Shown piece by piece: positions 1 through 5,753 of a stretch of 26,117 bases of DNA (within the stretch, counting starts at the first letter, position 1; each line of letters starts with the position of its first letter). The DNA is taken from positions 1-26,117 of IMG/VR virus record IMGVR_UViG_3300034375_003172; one strand, 5' to 3'. The stretch is from a virus. A program made the translations under genes and the position numbers. The notes beneath the pieces are model-generated. The model did no database searches. It saw only the letters and a program-made list of their open reading frames with translations, and was not told where the DNA came from.

Positions 1-436
1 ATGGGAAAAGTTGCGCAAAGGAAACCCAATCAGCAAACATGAGGCCAAGAACATGATTGGCTATCTGAATGCGAACATCAAGCTCCCTGTGAAGGATCAA
101 TACTATGTCACAGACTTGGGGTTGCCAGACGAGGCCAGATCATTTGACTGGATGCAGATGTTGCGTGGAATCCCTGCTGATGAGCGTGAATATCTCAGAG
201 CCTGCATGCGCAATGGGGAGAAGTTCAGCGACAAACCAAGAATCAACATAAGTACAATCCACCAGTCCAAAGGTGGTGAGGCAGACAATGTCGTCCTGCT
301 GACAGACATGGGCAGGTTGAGTTGGGAGAACAGCCATTCAGACGAAGAAAACAGGGTCTGGTATGTGGCTCTGACACGTGCAAGAAAGAACTTGTTTTTG
401 GTCAGACCTCGTGGTTTACGATATTACAACTTGTAA
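1..436 (+). CDS. UvrD/Rep-like DNA helicase, C-terminal part (5' end outside window)
   Basis: The reading frame is open to the left edge (codons from base 2), so this is the tail of a larger superfamily 1 helicase. Two hallmarks are visible: motif V (TIHQSKGGEADNVVLL) and motif VI (ENRVWYVALTRARKNLFLV), with the two arginines that contact ATP in the family. SF1 helicases of this type unwind DNA 3'-5' during replication or repair. The Walker A and B motifs must lie upstream of the window. The TTG at 11 could be read as a start, but a protein beginning there would lack every ATP-binding motif, so I treat the gene as cut by the window edge. It is followed by about 100 bp holding promoter P1. Confidence 0.85.
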   Translation, partial: WEKLRKGNPISKHEAKNMIGYLNANIKLPVKDQYYVTDLGLPDEARSFDWMQMLRGIPADEREYLRACMRNGEKFSDKPRINISTIHQSKGGEADNVVLLTDMGRLSWENSHSDEENRVWYVALTRARKNLFLVRPRGLRYYNL

Positions 437-485
437 GTGTTTGATTTCATTGTTGAAAAAAGATGAAAAAATTGTCAAAAAAGTG

Positions 486-533
486 TTGCTTTTTGTACCA
501 GAAACAACGATAATAACTGTATTGAGAAAGGAG
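486..533 (+). promoter_or_regulatory. Promoter P1 (class A) with conserved leader
   Basis: -35 TTGCTT (486-491), a 17-bp spacer and -10 GATAAT (509-514), followed by the leader AACTGTATTGAGAAAGGAG, which includes the Shine-Dalgarno of the gene at 541. Spacer length and leader recur at four other places in the window. The -35 is preceded by A-rich DNA containing TTGTCAAAAAAG, which could act as an UP element. A weak TTTCA/TGAAA inverted repeat (445-458) lies roughly where P3 and P5 have a perfect palindrome. Confidence 0.8.
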
Positions 534-540
534 CTAGTAA

Positions 541-777
541 ATGAAATACGCAATTGACTTTTTGAGTGCACAAGACGGAGCCATCATCGCATCAACTGAA
601 GGTGGCAAGGATCTGGTTTTGAAAAATGCTGATGACGTTGCAGACGCTATCAAAACTCATGGCCTAGCTGGAAAAGTTTATGCATCGTCTTCAATGGACA
701 ATGCTGATGAGTATGGCTTTGCAGGCTTCTGTGATGCATGGGACATGTGGCAAAACGGCAAAAATCTGGCAAAATAA
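541..777 (+). CDS. Small hypothetical phage protein (78 aa)
   Basis: I do not recognise this protein. It is the first gene behind promoter P1 and starts 7 nt after the SD AAAGGAG. The sequence looks like one compact alpha/beta fold: an N-terminal beta-strand (KYAIDFL), a central helix rich in Ala/Asp (NADDVADAIKTHG) and an aromatic, Gly-rich C-terminus (EYGFAGFCDAWDMWQNG). It is mildly acidic, with no signal peptide or membrane segment. Its own promoter, and a second promoter immediately after it, suggest an early, strongly expressed accessory protein. That role is inferred only from position. Confidence 0.7.
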   Translation: MKYAIDFLSAQDGAIIASTEGGKDLVLKNADDVADAIKTHGLAGKVYASSSMDNADEYGFAGFCDAWDMWQNGKNLAK

Positions 778-780
778 TTG

Positions 781-828
781 TTGACTATTTAGTCAGTTTG
801 TAAGATAATAACTGTATTGAGAAAGGAG
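781..828 (+). promoter_or_regulatory. Promoter P2 (class B) with conserved leader
   Basis: -35 TTGACT (781-786), a 17-bp spacer and -10 GATAAT (804-809), then AACTGTATTGAGAAAGGAG. From -35 through -10 it is almost identical to P4 (9345-9373), with one difference in 29 bases. It lies within a few bases of the stop of the preceding gene. The SD at the end of the leader sits 6 nt before the ATG at 835. Confidence 0.85.
782..795. promoter_or_regulatory. Candidate operator on P2: TGACTA-TT-TAGTCA
   Basis: A perfect inverted repeat with 6-bp arms and a TT centre covers most of the -35 box and the first part of the spacer. P4 carries the same site with 5-bp arms (TGACT-TTTT-AGTCA) at the identical position. 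P1, P3 and P5 lack it. A dimeric repressor bound here would block RNA polymerase; that function is inferred. Confidence 0.55.
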
Positions 829-834
829 AGTGAA

Positions 835-1056
835 ATGACAAATTTAGAGAACGACCCAAGAATGCCTTGGAACCAACGTACTTGGGTTGACACATTTGTC
901 CCCAACAAGGCTTTCGTGAAGCATGGGGTTAGCCTCATCCTTGCAATGGACGAGATCCGCAAGGAGAAAGAGGCAGCAAAGCAAAAGATTATGGACGATG
1001 CTGTTCAATTGGTGAACACATATCGTTTTCTGACTGGTAAGAAAGGAGCACAGTAA
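835..1056 (+). CDS. Small hypothetical phage protein (73 aa)
   Basis: Not recognised. The ATG at 835 is chosen because the SD AAAGGAG lies just upstream; a TTG at 817 in the same frame is part of the conserved leader and is not the start. The N-terminal half is Trp/Pro-rich (MPWNQRTWVDTF). The C-terminal half is a charged helix (EIRKEKEAAKQKIMDDAVQL) that may dimerise. It ends in TAATG, overlapping the next start by one base, so the two are probably translated together. There is no membrane segment or enzyme motif. Confidence 0.7.
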   Translation: MTNLENDPRMPWNQRTWVDTFVPNKAFVKHGVSLILAMDEIRKEKEAAKQKIMDDAVQLVNTYRFLTGKKGAQ

Positions 1057-1661
1057 TGACACACTTCGTAATCGACATCCCTAATGAAGCGATCAAGGGA
1101 GCATTCCACAAGTGGGATGACGCAGCAAAGCATCTTGACAAAGCCAACATGGTCTTTGTCATCAAGCGGCAGGAGGATCTGATCCCTCTGTTACACCCAA
1201 AGAAGTTGACAAGCAAACGCATCGTCAACATGTACAACAACATCACTCGTAAAACTGTGAAGCGCATGGCCGATACTGACACTGCTGTCGTTCGTCTGTG
1301 GAAAGCAATGCAGACTATCGAGGTTGAAGGAGAAAAGCCTGTGAAGACACCTCAAGTTCCGCCATTGGATGGAATGACACCTCTTGGCATTCAGCCACTA
1401 ACAGAAGAGGACGTTGCGTTCTTAGAGTCAACAGATCGTGAGGAGACTCGTGGTCGCAAGGCCAAATGGTCTGACAACACCAAGATCACTGCGATCGTTG
1501 CAGAGAATCCTCGTCGTAAAGACACTCATGGCTACAAGTCCATGCAGATCATTATGGAGTCTCAGGACAAGACAATCACCTATGGTGCCTACATTCAGGC
1601 TGGTGGTCGTCGCCAAGACCTGTCTTGGGATCTTGACAAAGGTCATGTGGTGGTAGAATGA
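1056..1661 (+). CDS. Hypothetical protein with basic RGRK linker, possible DNA-binding (201 aa)
   Basis: Begins at the TAATG overlap with the preceding gene, with the SD AGAAAGGAG just upstream. Residues about 45-90 contain SKRIVNMYNNITRKTVKRM followed by DTDTAVVRLWKAM. This resembles a short motif (VKRF-D-TAV-R-WKAL) found in small proteobacterial and phage proteins of the DUF3489 kind; the resemblance is from memory and is weak. A basic patch (ETRGRKAKW, about 130-138) looks like an AT-hook-type linker and leads into a conserved-looking C-terminal domain that ends in DLSWDLDKGHVVV. DNA binding is only a guess. The stop overlaps the next gene as ATGA. Confidence 0.65.
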   Translation: MTHFVIDIPNEAIKGAFHKWDDAAKHLDKANMVFVIKRQEDLIPLLHPKKLTSKRIVNMYNNITRKTVKRMADTDTAVVRLWKAMQTIEVEGEKPVKTPQVPPLDGMTPLGIQPLTEEDVAFLESTDREETRGRKAKWSDNTKITAIVAENPRRKDTHGYKSMQIIMESQDKTITYGAYIQAGGRRQDLSWDLDKGHVVVE

Positions 1662-2626
1662 TAGCAATATATGGTGCTGGGCTTGCAGGTCTGCTAGCAG
1701 GGAACATGCTACGTTCCCTCAGACCTCATGTCTGGGAAGCGCAAGAAGAGTTGCCGAACAATCACAGCGCACTGCTTCGGTTCCGGACAGACAAGGTTGG
1801 GACAGCATGTGCGATCCCATTCAAGAAAGTTCGTGTTCAGAAAGCAATATGGTATGACGGCAAATTACATACACAGCCTAACCTGATGCTGAGCAATCTG
1901 TATTCACAAAAGGTGACGGATGCAATCTTGAACAGATCAATCAATAACCTTGATCCTGTTGAGCGATACATCGCACCACTTGATGTGATCAGCCAGATGG
2001 CAGGGAACTGTGACATAACTTATGGCTCTGCTCTTGATATGGATCGCATTGAGCAGTTGACTTCCGAGACTTGGAGTTCAGACATACCAGCGATCGTCAG
2101 CACCATACCGATGCCTGTGTTAATGAAGATATTGGGTTGGCAAGATATACCAGAGTTCCCGTCTCAACAGATATGGACTTTGAAAGCTACGATCGATGAG
2201 CCAGACTGTGATGTGTATCAGACGATTTATTACCCAGACCCAACGTCTGATGTCTATCGTATATCAATCATTGGGAATGTGGTGATATCTGAGTTCATCA
2301 GGAAGCCTCAAGCCAACATTGGTCCGCACATCTCTGAAGCTCTGCGAGAGCACTTTGGCATCAAGCCAAAAAGACTCGTTGATCTGAAAGAGTCGCATCA
2401 ATACTATGGCAAGATCCGGCCAATCGATGAAGAGCTCCGCAAAGAGTTCATCTTCGAGGCCACATCGAAATACAACATCTACTCTGTCGGCAGATTTGCT
2501 ACATGGAGGCAGTTGTTGCTAGATGACGTTGTTGAAGATATTCAGCACGTTGAAAAATTCATCCGGACAAGATCAAACTACTCTCGGATGCTACATGTTC
2601 AGAAAGGAGCAGATAATGAAAGTTGA
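1658..2626 (+). CDS. FAD-dependent oxidoreductase (amine-oxidase/FAD-binding superfamily)
   Basis: The N-terminus is a classical Rossmann dinucleotide-binding loop, G6-A-G8-LA-G11, followed at E27 by the acidic residue that binds the FAD ribose. Near the C-terminus, YSVGRFATWRQLLLDDVVED (about 275-295) matches the second FAD-binding segment of the amine oxidase/UDP-galactopyranose mutase group, where a VGRFA-W sequence contacts the flavin. At 322 aa it is shorter than most relatives (400-500 aa), suggesting a reduced substrate domain. It overlaps the upstream gene (ATGA) and the downstream thyX-like gene by 11 bp, so it is co-translated with a second flavoenzyme. The substrate is unknown; it might modify a nucleotide or a host metabolite. 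Confidence 0.75.
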   Translation: MIAIYGAGLAGLLAGNMLRSLRPHVWEAQEELPNNHSALLRFRTDKVGTACAIPFKKVRVQKAIWYDGKLHTQPNLMLSNLYSQKVTDAILNRSINNLDPVERYIAPLDVISQMAGNCDITYGSALDMDRIEQLTSETWSSDIPAIVSTIPMPVLMKILGWQDIPEFPSQQIWTLKATIDEPDCDVYQTIYYPDPTSDVYRISIIGNVVISEFIRKPQANIGPHISEALREHFGIKPKRLVDLKESHQYYGKIRPIDEELRKEFIFEATSKYNIYSVGRFATWRQLLLDDVVEDIQHVEKFIRTRSNYSRMLHVQKGADNES

Positions 2627-3260
2627 GCTAATATCGTTTACAGATGACGCTGTCAATCTGTTGTTGTTTACCAAGAACACTCGTCTGATGGACGACGACA
2701 ATGCCTACAGCAAGATTGCTGAATGGCCTTGGGATAAAAAGCAGGACGAGCTAGATTACATGTTGAAGACAATCAGATCCTCTTGGGAGTTCATTGATTA
2801 CACCTTCAACATCCGTGATGTGACTCGTGCATTCACTCATCAGTTTGTAAGGACTCGTGCAGGATCATATGCCCAACAGTCTCAGCGGACTGTTGACATG
2901 TCTGGATTTGATTACTACACACCGCCAAAGATTGATGACAATCCAGAGGCAAAGGCTCTGTACGATCAATGCATGACAGCAATCAATAGCTTTTATCAGG
3001 AGCTGAGGCAACATGTCCCAGCAGAAGATGCTCGTGGAGTTCTGCCAACGAACATTCACACGAACATTGTAGCAAAATTCAATCTGCGCACATTGAGTGA
3101 GATGGCGAAGTCTCGCCTGTCACCAAGGGCACAGGGAGAATACCAAGAGGTGTTCAAACTCATGGTTGATGAAGTGGTATCAGTCCATCCTTGGGCAGAG
3201 CCATTCCTGACCCCAACAGAGTGGGCTGCACCATCAATGGCTAAAGCACTGAACCCATAG
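2616..3260 (+). CDS. thyX: Flavin-dependent thymidylate synthase ThyX, variant signature
   Basis: ThyX makes dTMP from dUMP using FAD, NADPH and methylene-tetrahydrofolate. The protein (214 aa, normal length) has FTHQFVRTRAGSYAQQSQR at 73-91: the family signature RHRx7S appears here as R79-T80-R81-x7-S89. The serine near the dUMP site and both arginines are kept, but the His is Thr. The other FAD-contacting His, in the usual EH pair, is also replaced (E58-F59). The C-terminal dUMP/folate region NLRTLSEMAKSRLSPRAQGEYQ (156-177) is typical. The start at 2616 is set by the SD AGAAAGGAG at 2601-2609; an upstream in-frame ATG at 2523 lies within the oxidoreductase gene. Confidence 0.85.
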   Translation: MKVELISFTDDAVNLLLFTKNTRLMDDDNAYSKIAEWPWDKKQDELDYMLKTIRSSWEFIDYTFNIRDVTRAFTHQFVRTRAGSYAQQSQRTVDMSGFDYYTPPKIDDNPEAKALYDQCMTAINSFYQELRQHVPAEDARGVLPTNIHTNIVAKFNLRTLSEMAKSRLSPRAQGEYQEVFKLMVDEVVSVHPWAEPFLTPTEWAAPSMAKALNP

Positions 3261-3269
3261 GAGATGAAT

Positions 3270-3527
3270 ATGTCAAAGTACAGTGATAAGTTAGTATCAG
3301 AAGTCATAGAGCTGAAAAATTCAGGCTTCACAGTAACTGAGATAACAGAAATCAAGAGATTGACCAGAAATCAAATTCAATACATTCTTTATCAGTTAAA
3401 ACGGGATTTGAAGGCCAAAGAGCCTGATAAGAAATTTGATCTTGATGCCATTGACCGAGAGAAAGAGCCGAAGAACCTTCATGTTCTTTCTTTCCTGCAA
3501 AGGCTGAAGAAATGTTTGTTTGGTTGA
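3270..3527 (+). CDS. Small helix-turn-helix protein (85 aa)
   Basis: Residues about 6-44 (DKLVSEVIELKNSGFTVTEI and RLTRNQIQYILYQLKRDL) read as a helix-turn-helix of the homeodomain-like/sigma region 4-like type, with the turn around NSGFT and a recognition helix RNQIQYILY. The C-terminus is charged and probably flexible. The start is ATG 3270, 6 nt after SD AGGAG (3259-3263); ATG 3264 would leave no spacing. It follows thyX by 9 bp and precedes a hairpin. It is a candidate for the regulator that binds one of the phage operators in this window, on position and fold only. Confidence 0.65.
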   Translation: MSKYSDKLVSEVIELKNSGFTVTEITEIKRLTRNQIQYILYQLKRDLKAKEPDKKFDLDAIDREKEPKNLHVLSFLQRLKKCLFG

Positions 3528-3534
3528 AATTTAT

Positions 3535-3560
3535 CCCTTTCCTATTGAGTTAGGAAAGGG
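3535..3560. other. Perfect stem-loop CCCTTTCCTA-TTGAGT-TAGGAAAGGG
   Basis: A 10-bp perfect inverted repeat with a 6-nt loop sits 8 bp after the stop of the HTH gene and 30 bp before the next start. No T-tract follows on either strand (TAAAATAAAG on +), so it is not a standard intrinsic terminator. It could stabilise or process mRNA, or be a protein-binding site. It stands where the other modules carry their -35 region. Confidence 0.7.
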
Positions 3561-3590
3561 TAAAATAAAGGCTTGAGAAAGGATCATAGT

Positions 3591-4085
3591 ATGAACATAT
3601 TTTATTTATCTGAAGACCCAGTGACTGCTGCACGTTATCATTGCGACAAGCACGTCGTCAAGATGATACTGGAAACAGCACAGCTCCTCTGCACTGCACA
3701 TCGTGTTCTCGATGGCGACGATTATGCAGACCTTGAAGGCTTGTACAAAGCTGCATTCAAGAATCACCCTTGTGCTGTCTGGGTCAGGGAATCAAAGAGC
3801 AACTACATGTATGCCTACGAGCTTTTTGTCGCGTTGCTGACAGAGTACAAGCTCCGCTACGGCAAGATTCATGCTTGTGACAAGTTTGTGGACTCTTTGT
3901 CTTACACTCCTGTTAACACTGAGGGCTTATTCTTGACACCACCTGCTCAATGTATGCCGGACGAGTATAAACACAGCGACCCTGTCATCGCATACAGGCA
4001 ATACTACTGTGGCGAGAAAGCTAGGTTCGCAAAGTGGAAAAATGGAGGTGTGCCGTCATGGTTCTCAAATCTTATAGCCGCATAG
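3591..4085 (+). CDS. Conserved phage protein, weak T4 endonuclease V (DenV)-like layout
   Basis: 164 aa starting MNIFYLSEDPVTAARYHCDK. The start is ATG 3591, 7 nt after SD GAAAGGAT; the TTG at 3573 belongs to the leader. I recognise a family conserved in marine and T4-like phages but know no proven function. Its order of elements recalls T4 pyrimidine-dimer glycosylase: an N-terminal His/charged helix (HCDKHVVKMILE, 18-29), a central helix (YMYAYELFVALLTEY..RYG) and a C-terminal P-(D)EY-H...VPSWF stretch, compared with P-DYIPHE...PTWY in DenV. The catalytic N-terminal Thr of DenV is not present. The last 28 bp overlap a 3'-phosphatase gene, which fits a DNA-end role. The function remains uncertain. 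Confidence 0.6.
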   Translation: MNIFYLSEDPVTAARYHCDKHVVKMILETAQLLCTAHRVLDGDDYADLEGLYKAAFKNHPCAVWVRESKSNYMYAYELFVALLTEYKLRYGKIHACDKFVDSLSYTPVNTEGLFLTPPAQCMPDEYKHSDPVIAYRQYYCGEKARFAKWKNGGVPSWFSNLIAA

Positions 4086-4501
4086 TCATTGCTGACCTAG
4101 ATGGTACGCTTGGAGATTACGGCCACAGGGTAAAGCTCTGGAAAGAGCGCAAATATCACGAGTTCAATCGTGCAGGAAAAGACGACAAGCCAATTCAGCC
4201 AATCGTTGATATATTGTCGTGTTTGCCGAGAGATACAGCTGTCGTGGTTTTGACTGCTCGTAGTGATGATAATCGAGAGATGACTATCAAGTGGCTCATG
4301 GACAACGACATCAGGTTTGATGTTTTGCTGATGCGAGAGGATGGCGACATGAGGAGTGATGCCAAAATCAAGCAAGAGCTTTTTGAAAAATGGATTGATG
4401 AGGACAAGGTCTGGTTTGTTCTCGAGGATCGCAACATTTGCGTTGACATGTGGCGTGGTCTTGGGCTGACATGCCTTCAAGTTGCTCCAGGAGATTTTTG
4501 A
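4058..4501 (+). CDS. HAD-superfamily polynucleotide 3'-phosphatase (T4 PseT C-terminal-like)
   Basis: 147 aa covering just the phosphatase half of T4 polynucleotide kinase/phosphatase, with no kinase P-loop. HAD motifs are complete: I, D13-L-D15-G-T17; II, T66 in VVVLTARS; III, K103; IV, E123-D124 in WFVLEDRNICVDMW. The C-terminus LGLTCLQVAPGDF closely mirrors the end of T4 PseT (GVECWQVASGDF, from memory). It likely removes 3'-phosphates from nicked nucleic acid so that polymerase or ligase can act. The start at 4058 is backed by SD GGAGG at 4044-4048 and gives a 28-bp overlap with the preceding gene. Confidence 0.75.
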   Translation: MVLKSYSRIVIADLDGTLGDYGHRVKLWKERKYHEFNRAGKDDKPIQPIVDILSCLPRDTAVVVLTARSDDNREMTIKWLMDNDIRFDVLLMREDGDMRSDAKIKQELFEKWIDEDKVWFVLEDRNICVDMWRGLGLTCLQVAPGDF

Positions 4502-4502
4502 T

Positions 4503-4712
4503 ATGTTGAGGATTGTCGGTTATGACATCGAGTTCAAAGAGCAAAAAATCGGACGACTGTTTGACCTGCCAACCGGACTACGAGCAGAGGTTGGAGAATT
4601 TGTTGATGGCTATGGACAGGGCTATGAAAGGGTCAGGGAACAAGCCTACGAAAAAGGATACGCAGATGCAGAACAAGAAATCGCCAGACGAGTGCATGGC
4701 TCAGGCTCTTGA
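4503..4712 (+). CDS. Small hypothetical protein with GY-repeat helix (69 aa)
   Basis: Not recognised. The ATG at 4503 lies 1 nt after the phosphatase stop, with SD AGGAG (4489-4493) 9 nt upstream. After a short alpha/beta N-terminus, residues about 42-62 carry spaced Gly-Tyr pairs (DGYGQGYERVREQAYEKGY), a pattern of amphipathic helices in small phage proteins. Its last 47 bp overlap the next gene in another frame. No function can be inferred. Confidence 0.55.
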   Translation: MLRIVGYDIEFKEQKIGRLFDLPTGLRAEVGEFVDGYGQGYERVREQAYEKGYADAEQEIARRVHGSGS

Positions 4713-4965
4713 TACACTCAAGGAAAAGCGAAAGGAATATGGCGACTCATATTTGAAGTATGGGCAAGTCATGATGGCTCTTTTCCCAAATGGGATAACA
4801 GTCTATGATGCTGAAGACTTCAATCGCCTTGGGTTGCTGAATATGATCGTTCATAAGTTGGTTCGTTATGCGAATCAGTGGGAAAACAAGCATCAGGATT
4901 CAATTCATGATCTTGGTGTTTACGCATTCATGTTGGAGGCTTTGGACACACATGATTCTGTTTGA
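4666..4965 (+). CDS. MazG-like / DUF1599-DUF6378-type nucleotide-metabolism protein
   Basis: The core YGDSYLKYGQVMMALFPNG, then LLNMIVHKLVRYAN and HQDSIHDLGVYAFMLEAL, matches the pattern of DUF1599/DUF6378 phage proteins (R-YG, K-R, D-DLxxYA), which are thought to act on nucleotides in a MazG-like manner. I chose ATG 4666 because AAAAAGGA lies 7 nt before it and the conserved part begins there (99 aa). ATG 4522 would add 48 low-complexity Lys/Ser-rich residues that read through the preceding gene in another frame. Its end overlaps the exonuclease start by 14 bp. The position between thyX and polymerase fits a nucleotide-pool role. Confidence 0.65.
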   Translation: MQNKKSPDECMAQALDTLKEKRKEYGDSYLKYGQVMMALFPNGITVYDAEDFNRLGLLNMIVHKLVRYANQWENKHQDSIHDLGVYAFMLEALDTHDSV

Positions 4966-5488
4966 TACTGAAACAACAGGGTTGCCGAAGGCTGAGGGAT
5001 CAGACCTAGACATTCAACCAAGCATCATAGAATTTGGCGCGATCAAATATGATGACGACATGAACGAGATTGATCGGATTGAGTTCTTTTGCAATCCTGG
5101 GCACGACCTTGACCCACAGATCGTAAAGATCACAGGGATCAATGATTCGATGCTTGCTGGCGAGCACCCATTTGTAGCGCACTACAACAATTTGTGCGAG
5201 TTCTTTCTTGGAGAGAAAACGCTGGTTGCTCATAATCTGCCATTTGACAGAAAGATTCTTAAGTTCGACCTTGAGAGGATAGATAAACTGCTGATGTTCC
5301 CGTGGCCACCAGAGCACGTGTGCACAGTCGAAATTGGAGAAAGGGTATGGGGAAAGAAACGAAAACTTGGAGAGATTTACCAAGAAGTTACAGGCCAAGA
5401 GCACAAGAACGCACACAGAGCAGTGCAGGATGTCTTGGCTATGGCAGAGGTGGTGAAGTGGTACAAAATGAACGGACATATGTCTTAA
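4952..5488 (+). CDS. DEDDh 3'-5' exonuclease (DnaQ/epsilon-like)
   Basis: 178 aa with all three exonuclease motifs: ExoI LFDTETTGLP (D5, E7), ExoII LVAHNLPFD (D99) and ExoIII HRAVQD (H155, D160). ITGINDSML at 60-68 is typical of the epsilon family. It probably supplies proofreading for the C-family polymerase encoded 250 bp downstream, whose own PHP domain looks inactive. The start is ATG 4952 with GGAGG 12 nt upstream, inside the end of the previous gene. No clear clamp-binding motif was noticed. It could alternatively act alone in DNA degradation, but the neighbourhood favours proofreading. Confidence 0.9.
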   Translation: MILFDTETTGLPKAEGSDLDIQPSIIEFGAIKYDDDMNEIDRIEFFCNPGHDLDPQIVKITGINDSMLAGEHPFVAHYNNLCEFFLGEKTLVAHNLPFDRKILKFDLERIDKLLMFPWPPEHVCTVEIGERVWGKKRKLGEIYQEVTGQEHKNAHRAVQDVLAMAEVVKWYKMNGHMS

Positions 5489-5709
5489 GGCTTGAAAAAG
5501 AAGTACACAAGCAAAAGACAAAAGCTCATTTGTTTGAGGAAAAGTACAAAGCATGCAAGGCAATGCTAGAAGAAATCCAGTACCGAAACGAAGTGGCCTT
5601 CCACCGTTTGGAAGAGATCAGCACACCAGACGAGCTCTTCACAAGAAGAGTCGAAGATTGCAAAATGATACTAAAAGGAGACCTATCAAAATGGATCCGA
5701 CAGTCGTAG
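5458..5709 (+). CDS. Coiled-coil hypothetical protein (83 aa, GTG start)
   Basis: Highly charged and helical: VLRLEKEVHKQKTKAHLFEE and KACKAMLEEIQYRNEVAF form heptad-like repeats, so a dimeric coiled coil is likely. No ATG lies near the beginning of the frame; GTG 5458 with GAGG 7 nt upstream is the best start and overlaps the exonuclease by 31 bp. The next ATG, around 5562, would give only half the coiled coil. It sits between the proofreading exonuclease and the polymerase, so it may be a small replication scaffold. That role is inferred from place only. Confidence 0.5.
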   Translation: MVQNERTYVLRLEKEVHKQKTKAHLFEEKYKACKAMLEEIQYRNEVAFHRLEEISTPDELFTRRVEDCKMILKGDLSKWIRQS

Positions 5710-5753
5710 GAACAATCGTGGGAATCATAGTGACATTGTTATGCTCAATATAA
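5691..5753 (+). CDS. 20-residue hydrophobic micro-peptide
   Basis: ATG 5691 is preceded by a strong SD (AAAAGGAG, 5673-5680; 10 nt spacing) that serves no other start. The peptide is MDPTVVG followed by an uninterrupted hydrophobic stretch (TIVGIIVTLL) and ends CSI, long enough for one short membrane helix with a GxxxG motif. It overlaps the end of the coiled-coil gene and the first 13 bp of the polymerase gene. It may be a true membrane peptide, or a translational-coupling leader that feeds ribosomes to the polymerase start, which has only a weak SD of its own. Confidence 0.5.
   Translation: MDPTVVGTIVGIIVTLLCSI

Noticed and set aside
817-834. Upstream TTG starts in several genes (817, 3573, 9381)
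   Set aside because: The TTG belongs to the repeated leader ATTGAGAAAGGA; the SD within that leader points to the downstream ATG each time.
5006-5563. 185-codon open frame on the - strand
   Set aside because: Shadow of the DEDDh exonuclease, whose five catalytic residues are all in place; the antisense protein is Cys/Leu/Val-rich and featureless.
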